Of a stretch of DNA of 64,000 nucleotides, positions 1 to 10,226 are shown in pieces. This DNA is from Neoarius graeffei. Lineage: Eukaryota; Chordata; Actinopteri; Siluriformes; Ariidae. The first letter of the stretch is position 1; each line of letters opens with the position of its first letter. The stretch lies in NCBI RefSeq assembly GCF_027579695.1, contig NC_083581.1:61268200-61332199 (forward strand), written 5' to 3'. Below the pieces are notes generated by a model. It made no database searches, was not told where the DNA came from, and saw nothing but the letters and a program-made list of their open reading frames with translations. Position numbers and translations under genes: made by a program.

Positions 1-579
1 GCAAAGTGTCGTCTCACACCAAATATTGACTTGGTTTCATTTATTATGGCTTACTGCTGTTAAATATCCACATATACAAAAACTACACTTTCTTAAAGGT
101 ACTGTGAATTTATGACAAATTGCAAACAGACAAATAAAAAGTTATATGAAGTTCAATTAAGTGCAAAAGTTTGTGTCGCTTCCTTTTTTAATGAAGAAAT
201 TGACAAAGTTATTTAATACAAGTCTTATAAGTGTTCCTTTATTATCAGCTACAGTGCCACAAGTGGATAATGGCTTCACTAGCTAAGTGAAAGGTCACTG
301 TTTTCTGTTTCAGGTCTTGTGATTGCTGTATTATTGATCCCATTAATTGCTGATAACAACAGGCTTAGAGTTTGAGCCTACTTGAATTTTCCATGCCTTA
401 ACAGATTCAAATAAATGACCTTTGTTTTGCAGATCAACTGTAAAATAGAGGTTCATTTTACATGCTTGTACAGAAATAAAGAGGTGTGCAAATGCAAGTC
501 TGACTGTAGGGGGGAAAACTTTCTGGAACTTTTACATTTGCGAGAGTCCTGACTGAAATAACTGAAAGTGATGAGATTG
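1..579. other. No gene recognised; 5' flank
   Basis: AT-rich sequence without a convincing ORF, splice structure or recognised repeat. It ends at the TA target site of the Tc1-like element that starts at 582. Confidence 0.5.
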
Positions 580-581
580 TA

Positions 582-1842
582 CACTACCGTTCAAAAGTTT
601 GGGGTCACCCAGACAATTTTGTGTTTTCCATGAAAAGTCACACTTTTATTTACCACCATAAGTTGTAAAATGAATAGAAAATATAGTCGAGACATTTTTC
701 TGGCCATTTTGAGCATTTAATCGACCCCACAAATGTGATGCTCCAGAAACTCAATCTGCTCAAAGGAAGGTCAGTTTTATAGCTTCTCTAAAGAGCTCAA
801 CTGTTTTCAGCCGTGCTAACATGATTGTACAAGGGTTTTCTAATCATCCATTAGCCTTCTGAGGCAATGAGCAAACACATTGTACCATTAGAACACTGGA
901 GTGAGAGTTGCTGGAAATGGGCCTCTATACACCTATGGAGATATTGCACCAAAAACCAGACATTTAGGCCAAGTTTACATTAGACCATATCTGTCTCGTT
1001 TTCTTCGCGGATGCACTGTCCGTTTACATTAAAACGCCTGGAAACGCCGGGAAACGGGAATCCGCCAGCGTCCACGTATTCAATCCAGATCGTGTCAGCT
1101 CCGGTGCTGTGTAAACATTGAGAATACGCGAATACGCGGATACGCTGTGCTGAGCTCTAGCTGGCGTCGTCATTGGACAACGTCACTGTGACATCCACCT
1201 TCCTGATTCGCTGGCGTTGGTCATGTGACGCGACTGCTGAAAAACGGCGCGGACTTCCGCCTTGTATCACCTTTCATTAAAGAGTATAAAAGTATGAAAA
1301 TACTGCAAACACTGATGCAAATACTGCCCATTGTGTAGTTATGATTGTCTTTAGGCTTGCCATCCTTCCACTTGCAAGTGGTAAGTGGCGCGCATGCCCG
1401 ATATGCACTAGGATCACACACACTGCGGCTCAGTCCCGAATCACTGCTCGTGCACTTCACTCGCGCGCTCTGTGAGCTGCGCAGGGCCGGAGTGCGCACC
1501 CTCCAGAGGGCACTCGCTGTTCAGGGCGGAGTGATTTGGAGCGCAGGATGCCTGCGGAGCTGAGCGTATCCGTGTATTGGCGTTGCTGTGTGCACGCGAA
1601 TCGTGTATTGGCGTTGCTGTGTGCACGTTAATCGTTTTAAAAACGTTAATCTGATGATCCGCTGATACGGTCTAATGTAAACCCCACCTTAGTAGAATTT
1701 AGCTAGAATAGTCATTTACCACATTAGCAATGTACAGAGTGTATTTCTGATTAGTTTAAAGTGATCTTCATTGAAAAGAACAGTGCTTTTCTTTCAAAAA
1801 TAAGGACATTTCAAAGTGACCCCAAACTTTTGAACGGTAGTG
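582..1842. mobile_element. Non-autonomous Tc1/mariner element
   Basis: The terminal inverted repeats read CACTACCGTTCAAAAGTTTG inward from both ends, flanked by TA duplications at 580-581 and 1843-1844. No transposase frame remains. A 722-bp Harbinger-like element (967-1688) lies inside it, so only about 540 bp is Tc1 sequence. The TIR motif is that of a common teleost Tc1 family (recalled from memory). Confidence 0.85.
967..1688. mobile_element. Harbinger-like MITE, family H1
   Basis: Inverted ends carry the shared core TTTACATTAGACC. A 3-bp TTA duplication lies at 964-966 and 1689-1691, as expected for PIF/Harbinger. The element is GC-rich and CpG-rich inside, contains a tandem repeat of about 31 bp with core GTATTGGCGTTGCTGTGTGC at about 1570-1632, and encodes no recognisable protein. 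Related copies are the fragment at 2838-2972 and the copy at 45337-48699. Confidence 0.8.
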
Positions 1843-2097
1843 TATATCCTGTGGGAATCCACTGAAATGCACCATAAAAAGATTCCACTAATTTAAGCAA
1901 TAATAAACTGCTATCCACCTAATCATTAACATTCTGCCACCATCATTAGCCTATTTTGAGCTATAGCGTGCAGCACTAACAATCAGCTGATAGAAAAACA
2001 AATGATTTATGAATGTTATCAGAGTCTACATTAGTTATCTTTGTTATTAAAGAACAAGTCATAAACATCAAGGTGGAACAGGGCATTAGACATGAAG

Positions 2098-2137
2098 ACT
2101 CTCTCTCTCTCTCTCTCTCTTACACACACACACACAT
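2098..2137. repeat. (CT)n/(CA)n microsatellite
   Basis: A run of CT dinucleotides is followed directly by CA dinucleotides. Confidence 0.9.
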
Positions 2138-2227
2138 ATATCATACATGTAGCATGAGTAAAGCTGAATCTGAGGAAAAGTAAAAGCTAACTTTTTCCAG
2201 CAGTATTTATACTTATGCAAAAGCAAT

Positions 2228-2420
2228 GGGGGAAGCCATGGCCTAATGGTTAGCGAAGCAGCTTTGGGACCAAAAGGTCGCCGGTTCGTTTCCCTGGACC
2301 AGCAGGAATAGCTGAAGTGCCCTTGAGCAAGTCACCAAACCCCCAACTGCTCCCCAGGCTGCTCTAGGTATGCTGTATGTCGCACTGGATAAGAATGTCT
2401 GCTAAATGCCTGTAATGTAA
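2228..2420 (+). mobile_element. tRNA-derived SINE (non-mermaid family)
   Basis: The head has pol III promoter-like A-box (TGGCCTAATGG) and B-box (GGTTCGTTTCC) motifs at tRNA spacing. The body contains CTTGAGCAAG, and the 3' end is rich in TGTAATGTAATG. It belongs to a different family from the SINEs with the GGCGGCACGGTGG head elsewhere in the window. Confidence 0.75.
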
Positions 2421-2789
2421 TGCTTAGAGCCTACTAACAAGCACAGCCTGCAAATTGTCTACAATCAAGACATCAGCACATTGCTGGTAATCAGAACAAG
2501 AAGACATGGTCATCACTATCCCCCGCCACGAGCATTTTATGAAGACCTCTTAACACTTACGCCCTTATAAGCCCATTGCTTTAATATTGACTTATGATGT
2601 CGTAAGTGATATGACACCTTCATAAAACGCTACCCAGCTTTTGTTCAGTAGTATGAGCACACAAAGTTTCACTGATGTAGCTTATGTAGTTTTTGAGAAA
2701 ACTTGTCCGGACTGAGTCCACTTGTACGAAATCCAATAACATAAAAAATCAAGGGCAATAATAATTTCTCATAAATGATTTTCGAACTT
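2421..2789. other. No gene recognised
   Basis: No convincing ORF or identifiable repeat was seen between the SINE and the SINE/Harbinger chimera. Confidence 0.4.
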
Positions 2790-3143
2790 GGCGGTGCGGT
2801 TTTGTAGTGGTTAGCACTGTCGCCTCACAGCAAGAAGGTCCAGACACGATCTGGATTGAATACGTGGACCCTGGCGGATTCCCGTTTCCCAGCGTTTCCA
2901 GGCGTTTTAATGTAAACGGACAGTGCATCCGCGAAGAAAATGAGACAGATACGGTCTAATGTAAACTTGGCCTATGCGTCAGCCCTGCGATGACCTGGCG
3001 ACTTGTCCAGGGTGTACCCCGCCTCATAGTCAGCTGGGATAGGCTCCAGCTTGCCCGTGACCCTGCACAGGATAAGCGGTTACAGATAATGGATGGATGG
3101 ATGGATGGATGGATGGATGGATGGATGGATGGATGGATGGATG
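2790..3143 (+). mobile_element. Chimeric SINE interrupted by an H1 Harbinger fragment
   Basis: The tRNA-like head (GTAGTGGTTAGCACTGTCGC) spans about 2790-2834. The 3' part of the same SINE type, starting GTCAGCCCTGCGATGACCTGG, spans about 2973-3088. Between them, 2838-2972 is the terminal part of an H1 element ending GGTCTAATGTAAAC. Roughly 200 bp of the SINE body is missing. The unit ends in a (GGAT)n tail at 3089-3143. Confidence 0.75.
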
Positions 3144-3418
3144 AACTCAACTTAGATCATGAATAGTAATATGAGCATGCAAAGTTTCATTGATTTAGCT
3201 TATGTAGTTTCTGAGAAAACTTGTCCAGATTGAAATGGATGGACAGACAGATTCCATTCCTATATCCCCCGTGCACGTCATGGCAGGGGATAATAATGAT
3301 GTGAATAAAATATATGAAGTAAAAATTTACAGAACTATAAAAGTGTGATGAAAGAATGTAATAATACCTGATTTAATAATCAGTAAATACCAATAAACAT
3401 CTATCCACACCAGAGTTT

Positions 3419-3422
<4 letters not shown>

Positions 3423-3482
<60 letters not shown>
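3423..3482. repeat. (TG)n microsatellite
   Basis: About 28 uninterrupted TG dinucleotides follow a short TATATA stretch. It lies about 280 bp upstream of the guanylin start codon. Confidence 0.95.
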
Positions 3483-3484
<2 letters not shown>

Positions 3485-3630
3485 AGTGCTTTTGATTTCT
3501 GCATGCATCCACATTTTCTCACTGAAAGCTACTGAAATACAGCTGTGATACTGGATTCTTTGTCTTCATACTGTTACACAGAGCAATAAAAATATATTTA
3601 CATCACTTCTGTGCCAATTAACCTGCAGTT

Positions 3631-3697
3631 TATTAACTCATGTAGATTATATTAACTCATGGAGATTATAAAATGCTTTGTAGTTGTGTTTTAAAAG
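3631..3697 (+). promoter_or_regulatory. Guanylin promoter region: tandem ATTAAC sites and TATA box
   Basis: A 19-bp sequence, TATTAACTCATGTAGATTA, is repeated head to tail at 3631-3649 and 3650-3668 with one difference (T to G). The second copy runs into TATAAAA at 3667-3673, and TTTTAAAAGG follows at 3688-3697. Either could place the transcription start a few tens of bases before the ATG at 3765. ATTAAC is half of the HNF-1 consensus. HNF-1 is known to drive intestinal guanylin expression in mammals, so this assignment is an inference. Confidence 0.5.
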
Positions 3698-3764
3698 GAA
3701 AGGCAGAGACACGGGGCACAAAAAGTGCAGAAGACAGTACATATAGCCCAGGGCTCAGCTGAAG

Positions 3765-3833
3765 ATGAAGGTTTTGCCAGTCGTTCTACTGATTTTGGCC
3801 CTTGGCCTAATCTCAGATGCTGTAATTGTTCAT
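3765..3833 (+). CDS. guca2a: Guanylin exon 1: signal peptide
   Basis: Encodes 23 residues, MKVLPVVLLILALGLISDAV plus IVH. The hydrophobic core is followed by a likely cleavage site after SDA. It ends in phase 0 at the donor CAT|GTAAGT (3834). The residues VIVH before the junction correspond to the VTVQ that precedes the conserved prosegment motif in mammalian guanylin. Confidence 0.92.
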
Positions 3834-6800
3834 GTAAGTGTGTTTACTTTTATATATTATTTAGCAGATGCTCTTAACAAGTGATACAGAATCCAGTGCA
3901 GCCATATGAGCAGTTGAAGCGTAGAACAGTTGCTCTGTGGCAGTCCTGGGATTTGAACTGACTGAGTTACTCATCTCATCTCATTATCTCTAGCCGCTTT
4001 ATCCTGTTCTACAGGGTCGCAGGCAAGCTGGAGCCTATCCCAGCTGACTACGGGCGAAAGGCGGGGTACACCCTGGACAAGTCGCCAGGTCATCACAGGG
4101 CTGACACATAGACACAGACAACCATTCACACTCACATTCACACCTACGGTCAATTTAGAGTCACCAGTTAACCTAACCTGCATGTCTTTGGACTGTGGGG
4201 GAAACCAGAGCACCCGGAGGAAACCCACGCGGACACGGGGAGAACATGCAAACTCCGCACAGAAAGGCCCTCGCCGGCCATGGGGCTCGAACCCGGATCT
4301 TCTTGCTGTGAGGCGACAGCGCTAACCACTACACCACCGTGCCGCCTGACTGAGTTACTGTCACTGTTAAATTGCTGTCCTCAAATAGAAGTACTATTCT
4401 GTGATAACACAATACAGAATGACTAATAGATATTAGTGGAGTAATAAATGTACTAATTCATAGAGAATGAGAACGTGCTTACAAGAAAATGTTAGAAATA
4501 ACAATGCTTGAGAATATAAAAGCAATTTGTTTGAACTTTGTTGTGATTGGCAGATATATTACACTGTAGGTGCTGAAAAAGGCAACTGGACTTGCTTGAA
4601 ATTCTTGAAGACGCTTCACCTCTCATCCGAAAGGCTTCTTCAGTTTTGTCTGACTAGTGGCAAGTTCCAGGTATTTATCCTCTCGTGGACCAAAAGCAAC
4701 CCTAAGGAGAGTCATTGAAGTCACATGGGTCGTTGAGTCATCCTGTAGGTGTAGGTCACTGGGGGCCAAGTGTGAATGGTTTTGGCAGCCTAGAGAGTCA
4801 TTAAGGTGATCTGTGGGTCGTTGGCTCTCTTCATCCACAGGTGGCCCAAACGAAGATGGCTTCTTTTACTCCTCTTTCAAGAAGGAAGCCACCTTCGTCA
4901 ACCTGGAATGACCATCACTGAACAAAGGAGGTGGTCTGAGACACCAGCCACCTACAACGCAGTCCTTGGCACACTTCCTAGAAAACTGAATACACATCCA
5001 CACCAAAACTCAGCTGACTTCAATGATTCACATGATGGCAGAGAGAGCCAATCAGTGCATTTACATGCACATCCAAATCGAGCTACTGTTGGTAATCGAG
5101 CTAAGGGTCCCAGCAGGGGTGCCAGAGAAATCCAATCCTACATGCACACAAGGAAATCAAGCTATTGTGTGAGGTACATTGTGCACCCGAGCCACAGGTG
5201 GCGCTACACGCCCCATCGTGTTGGTACACTTCCAGTTGTTGTCATGAAGAAGAGCTATTCAAGAGTACAAACAAAGTTATCAGTTCCGTGTTCGTTCGTT
5301 CTCCTTGTTCCTCCTGACCTCTTCTGCTGCTCGCTACTACTACTGTTGTCATGCTGACCGAGGCTGTTGTGTTTCCCGCTTGTGGTCTCGTCACTCATCA
5401 CTTCCGGAAGGGGCAGTGCTGAAGTAAGTAGCTCAACTACGTAGCTCGATAGGGTTTACATGCACTAAGTAGCTTGGCTACAATCACATAATCTAGGTCG
5501 CGTAGCTCGATTACGAGAAATCCAGTTCGGTTCGATTTCAGCCGAGCTAAGGTGTTTCCATGGCATTTAGAACTTCGATTTCAGTCGAGCTACGGCAGAA
5601 ATTCAATTTTCCCTATGTGCATGTAAACGCACTGAATGACTCACAGATCACCCTAAAGACTCTCTAGGCTGCCAAAACCATTCACACTTGGCCCCCAGTG
5701 ACCTACACCTACAGGATGACTCAATGACCCAGGTGACCTCAATGACTCTCCTTAGGGTTGCTTTTGGTCCACTAGAGGATAAATACCTGGAACTCGCCAC
5801 TAGTCAGACAGAACTGAAGAAGCCTTTTGGAAGCGTCTTCAAGAATTTCAAGCAAGTCCAGTTGCCTTTTTTAGCACCTATGGTTTACTATGACCTGGAT
5901 GACTGAGAACCTTCACAGACAGATATACTACACCCTTATGAAAAGAAATATAAATTGAGTTTTGCCTTATTCCTCTTAGGGAAGCCTTTATGTTTCTATG
6001 CAGCACCTTACAATATAGTGTTTCCTTATTAGATGGGGGTTTCAAATAGAACCCTTTTACACCCCTTGAATAACCATTTTTAGGATATAGTTGTACAACT
6101 CCGATTCCAAAAAAGTTGGGACAAAGTACAAATTGTAAATAAAAACGGAATGCATTGATGTGGAAGTTTCAAAATTCCATATTTAATTCAGAATAGAACA
6201 TAGATGACATATCAAATGTTTAAACTGAGAAAATGTATCATTTAAAGAGAAAAATTAGGTGATTTTAAATTTCATGACAACAACACATCTCAAAAGAGTT
6301 GGGACAAGGCCATGTTTACCACTGTGAGACATCCCCTTTTCTCTTTACAACAGTCTGTAAACGTCTGGGGACTGAGGAGACAAGTTGCTCAAGTTTAGGG
6401 ATAGGAATGTTCACCCATTCTTGTCTAATGTAGGATTCTAGTTGCTCAACTGTCTTAGGTCTTTTTTGTCGCATCTTCCGTTTTATGATGCGCCAAATGT
6501 TTTCTACGGGTGAAAGATCTGGACTGCAGGCTGGCCAGTTCAGTACCCGGACCCTTCTTCTACGCAGCCATGATGCTGCAATTGATGCAGTATGTGGTTT
6601 GGCATTGTCATGTTGGAAAATGCAAGGTCTTCCCTGAAAGAGACGTCGTCTGGATGGGAGCATATGTTGCTCTAGAACCTGGATATACCTTTCAGCATTG
6701 ATAGTGTCTTTCCAGATGTGTAAGCTGCCCATGCCACACGCACTAATGCAACCCCATACCATCAGAGATGCAGGCTTCTGAACTGAGCGCTGATAACAAC

Positions 6801-8802
6801 TTGAGTCGTCCTTGTCCTCTTTAGTCCGAATGACACGGCGTCCCTGATTTCCATAAAGAACTTCAAATTTTGATTCGTCTGACCACAGAACAGTTTTCCA
6901 CTTTGCCACAGTCCATTTTAAATGAGCCTTGGCCCAGAGAAGACGTCTGCGCTTCTGGATCATGTTTAGATACGGCTTCTTCTTTGAACTATAAAGTTTT
7001 AGCTGGCAACGGTGGATGGCACGGTGAATTGTGTTCACAGATAATGTTCTCTGGAAATATTCCTGAGCCCATTTTGTGATTTCCAATACAGAAGCATGCC
7101 TGTATGTGATGCAGTGCCGTCTAAGGGCCCGAAGATCACGGGCACCCAGTATGGTTTTCCGACGTTGACCCTTACGCACAGAGATTCTTCCAGATTCTCT
7201 GAATCTTTTGATGATATTATGCACTGTAGATGATGATATGTTCAAACTCTTTGCAATTTTACACTGTCAAACTCTTTTCTGATATTGCTCCACTATTTGT
7301 TGGTGCAGAATTAGGGGGATTGATGATCCTCTTCCCATCTTTACTTCTGAGAGCCGCTGCCACTCCAAGATGCTTTTTTATACCCAGTCATGTTAATAAC
7401 CTATTGCCAATTGACCTAATGAGTTGCAATTTGGTCCTCCAGCTGTTCCTTTTTTGTACCTTTAACTTTTCCAGCCTCTTATTGCCCCTGTCCCAACTTT
7501 TCTGAGATGTGTTGCTGTCATGAAATTTCAAATGAGCCAATATTTGGCATGAAATTTCAAAATATCTCACTTTCGACATTTGATATGTTGTCTATGTTCT
7601 ATTGTGAATACAATATCAGTTTTTGAGATTTGTAAATTATTGCATTCCATTTTTATTTACAATTTGTACTTTGTCCCAACTTTTTTGGAATCGGGGTTGT
7701 ACTATAATTCCTGCTGGTGCTATAACAGGGATCTTTATGCAACAAAACGGCAAATATTCTTGGTCTATATAGGGTGTGGTGCCAAACTGCACAGTGTCTG
7801 TAGTAGTGGTTCATTTAACCATGTTTAGCAAAACAGTTTCAAGCATATTTTGCAATTTGGTGGCAGACTGCTCTTGTTATACCAGTAGAATGTTATACCA
7901 GTAGACCATTTTTATTCTATTTTTATTCAGGAAGGAAATTTTTCTTTCTCACTCGAATCAGTGAAAAAGCTTTGGGACATCCTCGCTAAAGGAGAGTCGG
8001 CCAAACAGACCGATCTCTTAAGTGCATTCAGCGCTGTGACACTGTGTGAAAACCCACTCCTTCCTGAGGAATTTCAGCCTCTGTGCCAAAGCAGTAACGC
8101 ACAAGTTCATTTCTTCAGACTTGGTAAGCAATATAGAGTAAAACAGAATAGAATCATTTGGTTTCCTGGCCACTTTAATAGGAACACTTTAACACTTGGC
8201 CATTCATGAATTTATCCAATCAGCCAAACCTTTTGGCAACAGCAGAAAACTACATCGGGTAGGAATCCAAGTGGGCACAGGCTCACCGAAACTGGGCAGT
8301 TAAAATTTGGGAAAATATCACGCAGTGGTTTTCCAGTGTTCAACTGTCCAGTTTTTGTGTTTTTATTAATCCCAGGAGATTAGCAATTTCTGAGATACTC
8401 AGACTAACCTGTATACCACCACCAACCATGCCATCCTGCCATCATCTGCAGCTGCTTATCCTGTTCTACAGGATCGCATGCAAGCTGGAGCCTATCCCAG
8501 CTGACTACGGGCGAAAGGCGGGGTACACCCTGGACAAGTCGCCAGGTCATCGCAGGGCTGACACATAGACACAGACAACCATTCACGCTCACATTCACAC
8601 CTACGGTCAATTTAGAGCCACCAGTTAATCTAACCTGCATGCCTTTGGACTGTGGGGGAAACTGGAGTACCCGGAGGAAACCCACTCAGACATGGGGAGA
8701 ACATGCAAACTCCGCATAGAAAGGCCCTCATCAGCTGCTGGGCTCGAACAGGACCTTCTTGCTGTGAGGCGACAGCGCTAACCACTACACCACCGTGCCG
8801 CC

Positions 8803-8868
<66 letters not shown>

Positions 8869-10181
8869 TGCTGTCAAAAATGTTGCGTTATTATCGCGTT
8901 AACTTGACTCAATTTTAACGGCGATAATTTTTTTATCGCAAGATTAACGCTCTGTGACATGATGTAGGTTTTTCATAAGCTTTTGAAACTACCAGGAACT
9001 TGGAACAGAAACTTTGCTTAGAAAAACGATAGCAGCTAGACTGTAATGCCATGCCCTGCACAGCCAGAGTCCTCTGCCCTCCCCCCAAAGAACCAGCGCG
9101 GGCAGGGCGCGCTAGCCCCGTGCCTCGGGACGAAGAGCCACGGTGCTTGGCTTAGGTTTCGTTTTCCCATCGGCGGCTCCAGCCCGACTTTGCAGTGGCT
9201 GTGACAAGACGTGTTATGCTCTGCAATAAAAAAAAAACATTGGTACAAAGCAAGCCCATTCACTTTTTTATGCTGATAAGAGAATTACAATGGTTATTCA
9301 TGTGACAAAAATGTGTGATTAAATTGCGATTAATCGCGAGTTAACTATGACAGTTGTGACAATAATCGCGATTAAATATTTTAATCGCTTGACAGCACTA
9401 ATATATATATAATCTCATCTCATTATCTCTAGCTGCTTTATCCTGTTCTACAGGGTCGCATGCAAGCTGGAGCCTATCCCAGCTGAATACGAGCGAAAGG
9501 TGGGGTACACCCTGGACAAGTCACCAGGTCATCACAAGGCTGACACATAGACACAGACAACCATTCACACTAACACCTACGGTCAATTTAGAGTCACCAG
9601 TTAACCTAACCTGCATGTCTTTGGACTGTGGGGGAAACCGGAGCACCTGGTGGAAACCTACGCAGACATGGGGAGAACATGCAAACTCCGCACAGAAAGG
9701 CCCTTGTCGGCTGCTGGGCTCGAACCCAGGACCTTCTTGCTGTGAGGCGACAGTGCTAACCACTACACCACCGTGCCGCCCTCATATATATATATATATA
9801 TATATCTCATCTCATCTCATTATCTCTAGCCGCTTTATCCTTCTACAGGGTCGCAGGCAAGCTGGAGCCTATCCCAGCTGACTACGGGCGAAAGGCGGGG
9901 TACACCCTGGACAAGTCACCAGGTCATCACAAGGCTGACACATAGACACAGACAACCATTCACACTCACATTCACACCTACGCTCAATTTAGAGTCACCA
10001 GTTAACCTAACCTGCATGTCTTTGGACTGTGGGGGAAACCGGAGCACCCGGTGGAAACCTACGCAGACATGGGGAGAACATGCAAACTCCACACAGAAAG
10101 GCCCTTGTCGGCTGCTGGGCTCGAACCCAGGACCTTCTTGCTGTGAGGCGACAGTGCTAACCACTACACCACCGTGCCGCC

Positions 10182-10226
<45 letters not shown>

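Noticed and set aside
4806-5357. 183-codon frame at 4806-5357
   Set aside because: It joins two unrelated elements, the Penelope-like tail and the H10 MITE. The part with TYNAVLGTLPRKLN is annotated as a remnant, and the full frame is not a protein.
8404-8685. Open frames reading MGFLRVLQFPPQSKGMQVRL and similar
   Set aside because: The same peptide pattern recurs wherever a mermaid-type SINE lies (3971, 9521, 19484, 32589, 45371, 47418). It is the SINE body read in a fixed frame, not a gene.
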